Of a stretch of DNA of 64,000 nt, positions 51,879 through 60,698 are shown in pieces (positions within the stretch are counted from its first letter, which is position 1; every line of letters begins with the position of its first letter). The DNA lies in assembly GCA_050251815.1 (NCBI GenBank), contig JBFWMB010000010.1, forward strand, positions 1-64,000, in the 5' to 3' direction. This stretch comes from GWE2-40-63 sp050251815. Its GTDB lineage: Bacteria; Bacteroidota; Bacteroidia; Bacteroidales; SZUA-534. A program made the translations under genes and the position numbers. A model generated the notes under the pieces. The model saw only the letters and a list, made by a program, of their open reading frames with translations, was not told where the DNA came from and ran no database searches.

Positions 51879-52826
51879 TTAAATTTCTTTATCTATTTGA
51901 TATTGATTGCGGTCTGAGGAGCTGCGGGATACCAGTTCGCCAAGAAAACCGCTCAGGAACAACTGGGTTCCGATAATCATACATACCAGTGAAAGGTAAA
52001 AATAGGGATTATCGGTAACCAAAATAGCACTGACTCCTTTGGCAATGGCAATGAGTTTTTTTGCACCCACAGCAATGGCAGCAAAAAAACCAAACATAAA
52101 TACAAGAATTCCCAGGGTTCCGAATAGATGCATGGGTTTTTTGCCGAAGCGGGTCATAAAGATTATCGACATTAAATCGAGAAAGCCGTTTACAAAACGC
52201 TCGAGTCCGAATTTGGTAACGCCATATTTTCGGGCCTGGTGCTTAACTACCCGTTCTCCAATCAGGGTAAATCCGGCTTGTTTTGCCAGTACCGGAATAT
52301 AGCGATGCATTTCGCCATAAACCTCAATCGATTTAATCACTTCGTTTTTGTAGGCTTTAAGTCCGCAGTTAAAATCGTGTAGTTTAATTCCCGTTGCTTT
52401 TCGGGCGGTCCAGTTGTAGAATTTGCTGGGGATGGTTTTGGTGATGGGATCGTAGCGCTTTTTCTTCCAGCCCGATACCATGTCGTAGCCTTCTTTGGTA
52501 ATCATGTAGTATAGTCCGGGAATTTCGTCGGGGCTGTCTTGTAGATCGGCATCCATGGTAATTACCACATCGCCTTCGGCAGCCTGAAAGCCTGAGTGCA
52601 ATGCCGCCGATTTGCCGTAATTCCTGCGGAATTTAATACCACGAATTGAGCCATATTCCTGCGCCAGCATCTCAATTTCGTGCCACGATTTATCGGTACT
52701 TCCATCGTCGATGAGTATGATCTCGTAACTCAGGCTTTTTTCGTACATCACTTTGGCAATCCAGGCTACCAGTTCGCTGAGCGATTCTTCTTCGTTATAT
52801 AAGGGGACAACAATACTTAAGTTCAT
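51879..52826 (-). CDS. GT2 polyprenyl-phosphate glycosyltransferase (DPM1/GtrB-like)
   Basis: The 315-residue enzyme has a GT-A domain: LSIVVPLYNEEESLSELV, IILIDDGSTDKSW, ITMDADLQDSPDEIPG and RKYGVTKFGLERFVNG. Two C-terminal membrane segments (GTLGILVFMFGFFAAI and PYFYLSLVCMIIGTQLFLSG) follow. This plan is that of dolichyl/undecaprenyl-phosphate sugar synthases such as GtrB and ArnC. It likely makes a polyprenyl-phosphate sugar donor for use outside the cytoplasm, for instance by the DUF2723 enzyme; that link is inferred. It is 10 bases after a DUF4199 gene. Confidence 0.9.
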   Translation of the reverse strand: MNLSIVVPLYNEEESLSELVAWIAKVMYEKSLSYEIILIDDGSTDKSWHEIEMLAQEYGSIRGIKFRRNYGKSAALHSGFQAAEGDVVITMDADLQDSPDEIPGLYYMITKEGYDMVSGWKKKRYDPITKTIPSKFYNWTARKATGIKLHDFNCGLKAYKNEVIKSIEVYGEMHRYIPVLAKQAGFTLIGERVVKHQARKYGVTKFGLERFVNGFLDLMSIIFMTRFGKKPMHLFGTLGILVFMFGFFAAIAVGAKKLIAIAKGVSAILVTDNPYFYLSLVCMIIGTQLFLSGFLGELVSRSSSDRNQYQIDKEI

Positions 52827-52836
52827 ACTGAGAGTT

Positions 52837-53376
52837 TTAATCGTTTTCCTGAATGAATCGTAGGGGTGTTTTGATGAATACAGCGGCCAAAAGGGCTATG
52901 AGCGCGCCCATAAATACATGGGATAAGAAAACCACAAACGCCATCATACCTGGTGTAATGGTGCTTTTGTAAAGCGTTACCAGCGAATCAATTTGTTCTG
53001 GGGTAAGTCCGGGCTGCTGGGAATAAATGATTTGTATCTGATCAATATAGTAACTGATGCCCTGCGGCTGCATAAAGGCATAGTATATGTACGAAAAAAA
53101 GGCGTAGATAAATCCTGAAAAAAGAGCCAACAACAAGGCAAACTTATAAGCCTGACGATAGATAAAAACGCCCTCGTGCTGGGTGTCCCGGTATTTTCGT
53201 CCGTAAAAAAGCATCATAAAGGCCATTATGGCTGTATTCACCAGGCCAATGGTATCGCCAGGAATATGTATTCTGCCCATTATATGGTAAAAAAATAAAC
53301 TTGCCGAACAGGCAATTCCCAGATACAGACCAATGGTCATGGTATATTTAACCGGATTGTTGGTTTTTGTTGTCAT
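52837..53376 (-). CDS. DUF4199 membrane protein
   Basis: The 179-residue protein has four hydrophobic segments (YLGIACSASLFFYHIM, GLVNTAIMAFMMLFYG, FALLLALFSGFIYAFFSYIYY, and MAFVVFLSHVFMGALIALLAA). It matches DUF4199 by length, topology and the QAYKFALLLALFSGF segment. The family is common in Bacteroidota, often just before a GT2 gene of the type found here. No biochemical role is known. Confidence 0.88.
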   Translation of the reverse strand: MTTKTNNPVKYTMTIGLYLGIACSASLFFYHIMGRIHIPGDTIGLVNTAIMAFMMLFYGRKYRDTQHEGVFIYRQAYKFALLLALFSGFIYAFFSYIYYAFMQPQGISYYIDQIQIIYSQQPGLTPEQIDSLVTLYKSTITPGMMAFVVFLSHVFMGALIALLAAVFIKTPLRFIQEND

Positions 53377-53394
53377 ATTTTATTGCTTATGGGG

Positions 53395-53428
53395 CAAAGA
53401 TACTTTTTTGTAGTTATTATTCCTCAAA
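53395..53428 (-). promoter_or_regulatory. Promoter of the DUF4199-GT2 unit
   Basis: On the minus strand TTTG (53428-53425), a 22-base spacer and TATCTTTG (53402-53395) precede the gene by 18 bases. Confidence 0.55.
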
Positions 53429-53547
53429 TTTTTATACTGAATCTAAAGTGCTTATAGTTAACATTTAAGAAGTTCAATTCGATTTATGTTTGTGTTAACC
53501 GTGTGATTTGTTGTATTTTGGAAAGGCTGATAAATTTTGCCTGCGCG

Positions 53548-53578
53548 TTTGCAGGTTTTTGAATTATTACTACTTTTG
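53548..53578 (+). promoter_or_regulatory. Promoter of the SRP RNA gene
   Basis: TTTG at 53548-53551, a 19-base spacer and TACTTTTG at 53571-53578 match the consensus closely. The RNA stem starts about five bases downstream. Confidence 0.75.
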
Positions 53579-53582
53579 TGCG

Positions 53583-53680
53583 CGGGTAAGTCTTATACGA
53601 CCAGCTCCTGCTGAAACCCCCCAGGTCCGGAAGGAAGCAAGGGTAGGTGGTTGAGCGGTGCGATGTAAGTAGCTTACCCG
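53583..53680 (+). ncRNA. ffs: Signal recognition particle RNA (4.5S type)
   Basis: The conserved core CCAGGTCCGGAAGGAAGCAA is the apical loop that binds Ffh. Outer arms CGGGTAAG (53583-53590) and CTTACCCG (53673-53680) pair exactly. A run of eight T follows and would terminate transcription. The length of about 98 nucleotides is normal for the short bacterial form. The RNA joins Ffh to target signal-peptide proteins to the membrane. Confidence 0.95.
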
Positions 53681-53699
53681 TTTTTTTTAGGAAAAACTC

Positions 53700-54416
53700 A
53701 TGAAATCCAAAGTCTTCAGTATACCACAGGTGGGTGAGGTGTTAATTTGTAAGCATCACAATGCCAAACGTTTGTCGATAAAACTTCGACCAAACGAAGC
53801 ACCAAAAGTAATTATTCCCAAACTGATGAGTTTTACAATGGGTTTTCGCTTTGCGATGGAGAAAACCAACTGGATTATTGAGCATGCTAAAATACTTAAA
53901 GAGAAAACAGTTTCTGGCTTCCGGTTTAACGATGAAACTGTGGTAGAAACCCGTTTTCATAAAATAAAGATTGGCCGCCATAAAGCCGTTCATGTGGGTA
54001 GTAAAAAAGAGGATGGTTTACTTACGGTTGTTTTTCCTGCAACGGCCGATATAGCCAGTGAACAAAATCAGGAACTGTTAAGGAAGTTTGTTACGCATGT
54101 TTTACGGACCGAGGCCAAAGCCTATTTACCTAAAAGAACGCAATGGCTGGCCGGTAAATTTGGATTTACTATTAATGATGTAAGAGTTAAGAACCTTAAG
54201 TCTCGCTGGGGTAGTTGTTCGTCAAAAAATAGCATCAATTTGAATATTCATTTGATGCGGCTGCCTGAACATTTGTCAGACTTTATAATTTTGCATGAAT
54301 TATGCCATACAGTCCATCGGAATCATGGACCGCAGTTTCACGCCTTATTAAATCAATTGTGTGGAAACGAAAAAGCATTGAATAAAGAACTTAAAAAGTA
54401 CAGTACACAATTTTAA
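53700..54416 (+). CDS. YgjP-like zinc metallopeptidase domain protein
   Basis: The 238-residue protein has VKNLKSRWGSCSSKNSINLN followed by HELCHTVHRNHGPQFHALL, the HExxH-type zinc site with a third histidine, as in the M48-like YgjP/DUF45 family. The N-terminal half (LSIKLRPNEAPKVIIPK) is the usual all-beta part. The substrate is unknown. It starts 20 bases after the SRP RNA and is three bases before pepT. The ffs T-run is directly upstream, so its own promoter or read-through would be needed. Confidence 0.88.
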   Translation: MKSKVFSIPQVGEVLICKHHNAKRLSIKLRPNEAPKVIIPKLMSFTMGFRFAMEKTNWIIEHAKILKEKTVSGFRFNDETVVETRFHKIKIGRHKAVHVGSKKEDGLLTVVFPATADIASEQNQELLRKFVTHVLRTEAKAYLPKRTQWLAGKFGFTINDVRVKNLKSRWGSCSSKNSINLNIHLMRLPEHLSDFIILHELCHTVHRNHGPQFHALLNQLCGNEKALNKELKKYSTQF

Positions 54417-54419
54417 TAT

Positions 54420-55661
54420 ATGGAGAAAATAACCGAACGTTTTATTCGCTACGCTAAAATTGATACGCAATCGAACGAAAAATCGACTACTTGCCCAAGT
54501 ACCAACAAACAGTTTAATTTAGCTAAACAGTTAAAAGACGAGTTGGAGCAAATGGGAATAAATAAAACCGAACTCGATGAGAATTCCTATTTATATGCTA
54601 CCATTCCGTCGAATGTTAATTTTAAAGTGCCAGCCATTGGCTTTATTGCTCATTTAGATACCAGTCCCGATATGCCAGCCGATAATGTTAAACCAATTGT
54701 CGTTAAAAACTATTCGGGAAAAGATATCATTTTGAATCTGGAAAAAAACATCGTGCTTTCTCCTTCGGAATTTCCGGAGTTGCTGAACTATGTAAATCAG
54801 GATTTGGTGGTTACCGATGGCAATACCTTGTTGGGTGCCGACGATAAAGCCGGAATTTCGGCCATCATGCAAATGGCACAGTATATTTCAGAGAACCCCG
54901 AGTTTAAGCACGGGCCCATTAAGATTGCTTTTACCCCTGATGAGGAAATTGGACGTGGAGCAAACCTGTTTAATGTTAAAAAATTTGGAGCAGACTTTGC
55001 TTACACCATCGATGGGGGAGCAATAGGCGAGTTAGAATATGAGAACTTCAATGCAGCTCATGCCAGAATAAGCATTGTTGGTAAAAATGTTCATCCGGGT
55101 GAAGCTAAGAACAAGATGGTGAATGCTATTTTAATTCTGAACCGTGTTATTGGCACTTTGCCCGTTGAGGAGACGCCCCGGTATACTGAAGGTTATCAGG
55201 GATTTTATCATGTATTGCACGCCTCAGGCAATGTGGAAGGTTCAGAGGCTGAATTGTTAATACGTGACCACGATACCGAGAAGTTTAATGAGAAAAAAGA
55301 GCGTTTAAAGCAAGTAGTAAACGCTTTGAATCAGGAATACGGCAACAATTACATCACGCTGGAAATAGAGGATCAGTACTTCAATATGAAAAAAATGATT
55401 GAACCTTATTACCACATTGTTGAAACGGCTAAAGAGGCTATGGAGCAGCTTGGAATTGTTCCCAACATTAAACCCATACGCGGAGGAACTGATGGTGCAA
55501 GACTCTCATACATGGGACTGCCCACACCGAATATTTTTAGCGGTGGACATAATTTCCACAGCCGCTACGAATTTGTTCCGGTACAAAGTATGGAAAAAGC
55601 CTGCGAAACCATATTGAAAATTGCTGAACTTTACGTTCAGAAAAATGAACCCGCGTCATAA
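54420..55661 (+). CDS. pepT: Tripeptide aminopeptidase (peptidase T)
   Basis: The 413-residue M20 peptidase has IGFIAHLDTSPDMPADNV (metal ligand His and Asp), LLGADDKAGISAIM, FTPDEEIGRGANLF (catalytic and metal Glu) and RGGTDGARLSYMGLPTPNIF. These give the di-zinc site of PepT. It removes N-terminal residues from tripeptides in the cytoplasm. The gap to the preceding gene is only three bases, suggesting an operon. Length matches the family. Confidence 0.95.
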   Translation: MEKITERFIRYAKIDTQSNEKSTTCPSTNKQFNLAKQLKDELEQMGINKTELDENSYLYATIPSNVNFKVPAIGFIAHLDTSPDMPADNVKPIVVKNYSGKDIILNLEKNIVLSPSEFPELLNYVNQDLVVTDGNTLLGADDKAGISAIMQMAQYISENPEFKHGPIKIAFTPDEEIGRGANLFNVKKFGADFAYTIDGGAIGELEYENFNAAHARISIVGKNVHPGEAKNKMVNAILILNRVIGTLPVEETPRYTEGYQGFYHVLHASGNVEGSEAELLIRDHDTEKFNEKKERLKQVVNALNQEYGNNYITLEIEDQYFNMKKMIEPYYHIVETAKEAMEQLGIVPNIKPIRGGTDGARLSYMGLPTPNIFSGGHNFHSRYEFVPVQSMEKACETILKIAELYVQKNEPAS

Positions 55662-55684
55662 ATTAATTATTGATAAATTCTTAG

Positions 55685-55714
55685 AAGGGAAGGTGCATCG
55701 CTTTCCCTTTTTTT
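55685..55714 (+). terminator. Rho-independent terminator after pepT
   Basis: AAGGGAAG (55685-55692) pairs with CTTTCCCTT (55701-55709; one bulge), followed by TTTTT. Confidence 0.8.
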
Positions 55715-55837
55715 GATCCTGAACATTTTATGGTTTTTGAAGTTTTACTTTGTACGGTATTAGTTGATTACCATTGCGCAATGCGCTATTATTTTACTAA
55801 TGTTGCAAAGTATGATTAAAATAAACGCTTTAGGCAG

Positions 55838-55865
55838 TTGATTCGGTTGCTTATTTCTATTTTTG
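55838..55865 (+). promoter_or_regulatory. Promoter of the transaldolase gene
   Basis: TTG at 55838-55840, a 17-base spacer and TATTTTTG at 55858-55865 fit the Bacteroidota pattern. The gene starts 26 bases on. Confidence 0.55.
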
Positions 55866-55891
55866 TATCGATTAATTTAAAATAACAAATC

Positions 55892-56548
55892 ATGAAATTT
55901 TTTCTCGACACGGCAAACCTGGCACAGATAAAAGAAGCTCAGGAACTGGGCATAATCGATGGCGTAACTACCAACCCTTCGTTAATGGCAAAAGAAGGCA
56001 TAAAGGGCGAGGCAAATATCTTAAAGCATTATGTTGATATTTGTGAGATAGTAGATGGTGACGTAAGCGCTGAGGTTATTTCTACCGATTTTGAAGGTAT
56101 GATAGCTGAAGGTGAAAAGCTGGCCGCCCTCCATCCCCAAATAGTTGTAAAAGTTCCTGTTATAAAAGACGGCATAAAAGCCATAAAGTATTTATCGAAA
56201 AAGGGGATTCGTACCAATTGCACCCTGGTTTTTACAGCCGGACAGGCATTGCTGGCAGCTAAAGCCGGGGCCACTTATGTTTCACCTTTTGTAGGCCGCC
56301 TCGACGATATTTCGCACGACGGCATGGAACTGATAGGTCAGATTGTTGAAATGTTTAACTATTATGGTTTGGGAACCCAGGTTCTTGCCGCTTCAATCCG
56401 TAATACCATGCATATTATTAAATGTATTGAACTGGGCGCTGATGTGGCTACCTGTCCACTGGAGCCTATTCTTGGTTTACTGAAACACCCTTTAACCGAA
56501 AGTGGATTAAAGAAGTTTTTAGAGGACTACCATAAACTAAACGGCTAA
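55892..56548 (+). CDS. Transaldolase / fructose-6-phosphate aldolase family (TalC/MipB)
   Basis: The 218-residue protein has MKFFLDTANLAQIKEAQELG, IDGVTTNPSLMAKEG, IVVKVPVIKDGIKAI (with the Schiff-base lysine) and TNCTLVFTAGQALLAAKAGATYVSPFVGRLDD. This short form is subfamily 3 of transaldolases, acting either in the pentose phosphate pathway or as fructose-6-phosphate aldolase; sequence alone does not fix which. It has its own promoter. Confidence 0.92.
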   Translation: MKFFLDTANLAQIKEAQELGIIDGVTTNPSLMAKEGIKGEANILKHYVDICEIVDGDVSAEVISTDFEGMIAEGEKLAALHPQIVVKVPVIKDGIKAIKYLSKKGIRTNCTLVFTAGQALLAAKAGATYVSPFVGRLDDISHDGMELIGQIVEMFNYYGLGTQVLAASIRNTMHIIKCIELGADVATCPLEPILGLLKHPLTESGLKKFLEDYHKLNG

Positions 56549-56555
56549 TTTTCAC

Positions 56556-56563
56556 TATTTTTG
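56556..56563 (+). promoter_or_regulatory. -7 box before the Sua5/YciO gene
   Basis: TATTTTTG fits TAnnTTTG, 76 bases before the chosen start. No upstream element is clear. Confidence 0.35.
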
Positions 56564-56639
56564 GCGCAGTATTGCTTTGTTGCTTGTGTGTTTATATGCT
56601 GTTGCAATAAAGGAATACTGCATTTTTAAGGCAAAGCCT

Positions 56640-57254
56640 ATGCTTATTAAAATATATTCTGAAAACCCAAACCCGCGCGAAGTACAAAAGGTAGTTGATA
56701 TTTTACGTAATGGGGGTGTGGTTATTTTTCCAACCGATACGGTTTATGGTATTGGATGCGATATTAACAAACCCAAAGCAGTAACCCGGGTGGCGCGAAT
56801 TCGCGGCATCGATTTGGAGAAGGCCAACTTTTCGTTTCTTTTTTACGATTTAAGTCATATTGCCGATTATACCAACCATTTGGCCAACGATGTGTTTAAG
56901 CTGATGAAGCGAAACTTTCCCGGACCTTTTACCTTTGTAGTTGAAGCCAACAACAAAGTTCCCCGGATTTTTAAAGCCCGTAAAAAAACCATTGGCATTC
57001 GCGTGCCCGACAACGAGATAATCCGAACGATTATTAAGGAATTGGGAAATCCCATTCTAACCTCTTCAATACACGATGAGGATGAAATTATTGAATATAC
57101 TACCGATCCTGAACTGATTCACGAAAAATACGAACAACTGGTCGATGCAGTTATTGACGGCGGTTATGGCGACAATGAACCGTCCACCGTAGTTGATTGT
57201 ACTACCGACGAGTTTGTAATTCTTCGACAAGGAAAGGGGGAGCTCAGGTATTAA
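56640..57254 (+). CDS. Sua5/YciO/TsaC family threonylcarbamoyl-AMP synthase-like protein
   Basis: The 204-residue protein has VVDILRNGGVVIFPTDTVYGIGCDI, the nucleotide-binding start of the YrdC fold, KRNFPGPFTFVVEA, and IGIRVPDNEIIR. Short members without the C-terminal Sua5 extension group with YciO or TsaC. It may make threonylcarbamoyl-AMP for the t6A tRNA modification, but YciO paralogues are less active. The frame extends 21 codons upstream with non-ATG starts; ATG 56640 is preferred. The stop shares the TTAA palindrome with the stop of the convergent GT4 gene. Confidence 0.87.
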   Translation: MLIKIYSENPNPREVQKVVDILRNGGVVIFPTDTVYGIGCDINKPKAVTRVARIRGIDLEKANFSFLFYDLSHIADYTNHLANDVFKLMKRNFPGPFTFVVEANNKVPRIFKARKKTIGIRVPDNEIIRTIIKELGNPILTSSIHDEDEIIEYTTDPELIHEKYEQLVDAVIDGGYGDNEPSTVVDCTTDEFVILRQGKGELRY

Positions 57255-58336
57255 GCTGGCAGGGTCCGCAAAAAGGAAATCAAATGCCCAACAGCTTTTG
57301 TTTGTGTAAATCGGTTCAGTACATCCTGATGTCCTGATTTTCCCATTTTTTCAATCAACCCAGGCGCATCCATCAGTCTTTTTGTTGCTTCATAAAAGGC
57401 ATCAAGATTATTAAGTGGAACCAAAAAACCATCGATATCATTTTGTATAACCTCAGGATTACTGCTTACCTGGAAGGCCACTACCGGTTTTTTTGCTAAC
57501 TTGGCTTCTACAATGGAATAACCAAAACCTTCCCATATCGATGGGAATACGAAAATATCAATTTGGTTCAGAAAATCGTATGGGTTTTCAACAAATCCCA
57601 TAAACTGAACCTGATCATCCAATTTCTTTTTTTGGACAAGTGTTTTGAGTTCCTGTTCCAATTCACCAATGCCTCCAATAAGTATTTTGAATTTGTAGCC
57701 ATCTTCTCGTAACCGTTCGGCCAAATCAATAAGGACAAATTGACCTTTTTGATAGCTTAATCTGGCCAGGTTTCCCAATACAATTTCGTGGGTTGATTTA
57801 TGAAATGCTTTGCTTGAGGAAAAGTAGGGTTCAGTATCGATGCCATTATAAATAAGATGAATTTTTTCAAGAGGGAAAATTTCGGGATTATTTTGCCGTA
57901 CGGTTCGGAGCGTTTCATCAGAATTTACAATCATCTCAGTAACGATGTATTTAAATATGAGTCGATTGGTCCAACTGTTTCTTAGGGGTATGGCACTGCC
58001 TCTGCGATAAATTATATGTTTTATTCCTGCCAATCGCGCAGCTAAACCAGCTGTTTTTAAGTCGGAGGGTAGGTTCATAATAAGAATGTCTGGGGATACA
58101 TTCTTTAAAAGTCGGTATAATTGGAAAAGTTTAAAGGGGTTTAAGAAACTAAGATTTCCTACTCGTGTAGGAACACATTCAATTCCTGCAGTCTTAAGTT
58201 TTTGAAATAGGCGGCTGTTTTTTCGGGCAAAGCAGGTAATAGCTACATTGTTTTCGTTCAGCAAAGCACCCATTTCAGCGTGCCATTTTTCACCACCTCC
58301 CCACTTTTTGGCAGTATTGAATAAAGTTACTTTCAT
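57251..58336 (-). CDS. GT4 family glycosyltransferase
   Basis: The 361-residue enzyme has KVTLFNTAKKWGGGEKWHAEM, LILMNLPSDLK-like ILIMNLPSDLKTAGLAARLA, NLARLSYQKGQFVLIDLAERL and VFPSIWEGFGYSIVEAKLAKKPVVAF with the E-x7-E motif. It likely works on lipopolysaccharide core or a related glycan, as it is last in an operon with a GT2 and an O-antigen ligase. Its start overlaps the GT2 stop by four bases (ATGA). Confidence 0.9.
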   Translation of the reverse strand: MKVTLFNTAKKWGGGEKWHAEMGALLNENNVAITCFARKNSRLFQKLKTAGIECVPTRVGNLSFLNPFKLFQLYRLLKNVSPDILIMNLPSDLKTAGLAARLAGIKHIIYRRGSAIPLRNSWTNRLIFKYIVTEMIVNSDETLRTVRQNNPEIFPLEKIHLIYNGIDTEPYFSSSKAFHKSTHEIVLGNLARLSYQKGQFVLIDLAERLREDGYKFKILIGGIGELEQELKTLVQKKKLDDQVQFMGFVENPYDFLNQIDIFVFPSIWEGFGYSIVEAKLAKKPVVAFQVSSNPEVIQNDIDGFLVPLNNLDAFYEATKRLMDAPGLIEKMGKSGHQDVLNRFTQTKAVGHLISFLRTLPA

Positions 58337-59097
58337 GCGTTTGATTTTTTATTCATAAGTTCTTTAACCTTTACCTCTTTTAAGAAGGTAGCGTGGGCTG
58401 AATTTTTACATACCACAAATCCATAAAATCCGTCAAGAAAACCGAACTTGAAAAAATACAAGGAAATAAATTTAATCAGAGGTTTAAAAGCAATTCGAAC
58501 CCATGATGTTTTTTTTCCTTTCAGTATTCTTTCTTCAGCAGTCATGGTGGTAAAGCGGTTAATCGTGTCCATGTGTTGTTTTACTGAGGTAAAAGTGTAA
58601 TGCAACAAATCGCCTTTTAGGAATGCGATAGCGCTTCCGGCTTGCATTTCAATTTTTTCGTGAATCTTAACACCGCCCCAATGTCCTTTTGTTCTGTCGT
58701 ACAGTCGGAGTTTACGGTCGGGATACCAGCCCGAATGTTTTATCCATTTGCCGCAATAATTATTCAGCCGGTTAAATTCATAGGCATCGGCTGTAAAGTT
58801 TTCCTTTACTTTTTTAATAGAAGCCAGGAGATCAGTTGAAAGTTCTTCGTCGGCATCGATCGATAAAATATGATTGTACCGGGCCGATTGATCGGCAAAA
58901 TTCTTCTGAGCAACAAAGTTATCAAAAGGATGCTCCATAAAAGTTACTCCCAACTCATTACAAATGGTTTTCGTGTTGTCACTTGAGTAGGAGTCAACTA
59001 CTAAAATCTCGTCGGCAATGGGAGTCACAGATTTTATGCAGCGGGCAATGTTTTTTTCTTCGTTCAGGGTTATAATAACAACCGATAATTTAATCAT
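58333..59097 (-). CDS. GT2 family transferase, WaaE/KdtX-like
   Basis: The 254-residue enzyme begins KLSVVIITLNEEKNIARCIK, with EILVVDSYSSDNTK and ILSIDADEELSTDL. The segment YCGKWIKHSGWYPDRKLRLYDR and its shortness place it with WaaE/KdtX-like LPS core transferases. It would add a sugar, often glucose in that family, to the inner core; the sugar is not certain here. The gene overlaps both neighbours by four bases, which supports translational coupling in the operon. Confidence 0.88.
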   Translation of the reverse strand: MIKLSVVIITLNEEKNIARCIKSVTPIADEILVVDSYSSDNTKTICNELGVTFMEHPFDNFVAQKNFADQSARYNHILSIDADEELSTDLLASIKKVKENFTADAYEFNRLNNYCGKWIKHSGWYPDRKLRLYDRTKGHWGGVKIHEKIEMQAGSAIAFLKGDLLHYTFTSVKQHMDTINRFTTMTAEERILKGKKTSWVRIAFKPLIKFISLYFFKFGFLDGFYGFVVCKNSAHATFLKEVKVKELMNKKSNA

Positions 59098-60692
59098 TTT
59101 TTATTGCTTGATGAGAATAATAACAAGGTATAGAAAAAAATGTAAAATGAAACACCGGCTTGTGTTTCTAAAGTATCTTCGTTTATCATGCTTAAAAAGG
59201 TTATGAAAATAAACGAAATAAGCATCAGGTTATGTTTGTTTCCATGCCAAATGAGGGGGAAAAACATACTGCTTAGGGATAGCATAAAACCAAAAAGGCC
59301 AAAAGCCACAAAAAATGTAAGGTATTGATTGTGTGCACGGTGTTGATTTTCGGGGTGCAATCGGGTGTCAATTTCTGCAAAAGCTTTTTTGTAATCTTTG
59401 TTTAAATCGCCGGTGCCCACACCAAACCAAAAATGTTTTGAAATTAAGTGTCCGGCGGCTTTAAGGTATTCAATGCGCTGAGCCACCGATTTGTTATTGG
59501 CGTCTCCGCTTTTAAAATAGCGGTCAAGTTCCCATAAAATACTATAGGCTTTTATGTAGGGAATAAATTTGCTGCGATAAACACAGCTGGCATATCCTTT
59601 TTCAATCATTCGAATGTCTTCGGGTTCTAATGCCATCAATCCATCCTGGTCTTTTGGAAGACCTTTTGAAGTAAGGTAACGAATCATGGTGGCCCAAATT
59701 GAATAACCATTGGCATCTTTTCCATTAAACGGAATTTGGCTTAAGCTGGGCCAGGTTTGTCCCAGCTCCTTGTAACTTATTAAAACCCGGACATAATGAC
59801 CATTTTCTTTGGTCCGTGTAGTGGTGTCGTTTAAATACAGGTTGCCACGGGGCGTTTTGTTAGGAAGTTCATTGAATGCAATAGTCTTTTTAAAGTAAAA
59901 ATTGTATATCAAAACTCCAAGCAATGTGCTTGTTCCTACAACAAGCATTATAAGTACCAGCCATCCTGCTATTTTTAAGTAAGCTTTTGTAATTTGCTTG
60001 TAATAGAAAAAGAAAAGGAAGAAAACAAGAAAAAACAAAATGACCCAACTGGTTACCGACTGTAAAATTATCAGAAAAAAGAGCATCCAGATGAATAAGG
60101 CAGATAAAGCCAGGGCCATATTCTTTTTATTTAAGTGAAGTGCTTCGGCAATAAATTTACCAAGGACAACCAATACAAAAACAATCATTAAACCAAAACG
60201 GATGTGCGAAATGAAAATGGAAGCTTCACGTATGTCGGTATAATTATAGGGATAAATACCTGTGAGAATAGACATTGTAACCATGGTGCCGCTGAAAACA
60301 GCCAGAATAAACACGGCGAGTATTAAATCCAACTCTTTTTTTGTTATGGGCTTTGCGGTTCCCAATAATAAAGGAAATACCAACAAGGGTAACTTTATTT
60401 TGATATCGTGCAGGGCATATGTATAATCGGAGGTGTTAAACAGCCACAAAAAGTGAAGCAAAGGCAAAATAAGAAATGCATGTAATGCACGATTGCTTTT
60501 CAAGCGTAGCCATTTGTTTTTAAAATCGCCCTCGATGAACCAGCTAAGCAATAAAAAAAACTGCGAAGCTCCTACCAAAAAAGGCGAAAGCGGTAAGCCA
60601 ACCGATAGCATAAGTAGAGATAATACCAAAAGTGACCTTCCGGGATTTTTAAAATTTAAGGCTTCCAGCATTTGAAATTGGGTAAATGCCAT
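59094..60692 (-). CDS. O-antigen ligase family protein (WaaL/Wzy_C type)
   Basis: The 532-residue protein has about 11-12 membrane segments. A large periplasmic-type loop (about 285-430) is followed by HFWFGVGTGDLNKDYKKAF and HPENQHRAHNQYLTFFVAFG, the conserved AHNxYL histidine of the Wzy_C family. It may join the polymer to lipid A core, or be a second polymerase. It follows a PKD-domain gene by six bases. Its presence away from the main locus is usual for the ligase. Confidence 0.85.
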   Translation of the reverse strand: MAFTQFQMLEALNFKNPGRSLLVLSLLMLSVGLPLSPFLVGASQFFLLLSWFIEGDFKNKWLRLKSNRALHAFLILPLLHFLWLFNTSDYTYALHDIKIKLPLLVFPLLLGTAKPITKKELDLILAVFILAVFSGTMVTMSILTGIYPYNYTDIREASIFISHIRFGLMIVFVLVVLGKFIAEALHLNKKNMALALSALFIWMLFFLIILQSVTSWVILFFLVFFLFFFYYKQITKAYLKIAGWLVLIMLVVGTSTLLGVLIYNFYFKKTIAFNELPNKTPRGNLYLNDTTTRTKENGHYVRVLISYKELGQTWPSLSQIPFNGKDANGYSIWATMIRYLTSKGLPKDQDGLMALEPEDIRMIEKGYASCVYRSKFIPYIKAYSILWELDRYFKSGDANNKSVAQRIEYLKAAGHLISKHFWFGVGTGDLNKDYKKAFAEIDTRLHPENQHRAHNQYLTFFVAFGLFGFMLSLSSMFFPLIWHGNKHNLMLISFIFITFLSMINEDTLETQAGVSFYIFFYTLLLFSSSNKK

Positions 60693-60698
60693 AGCAGA

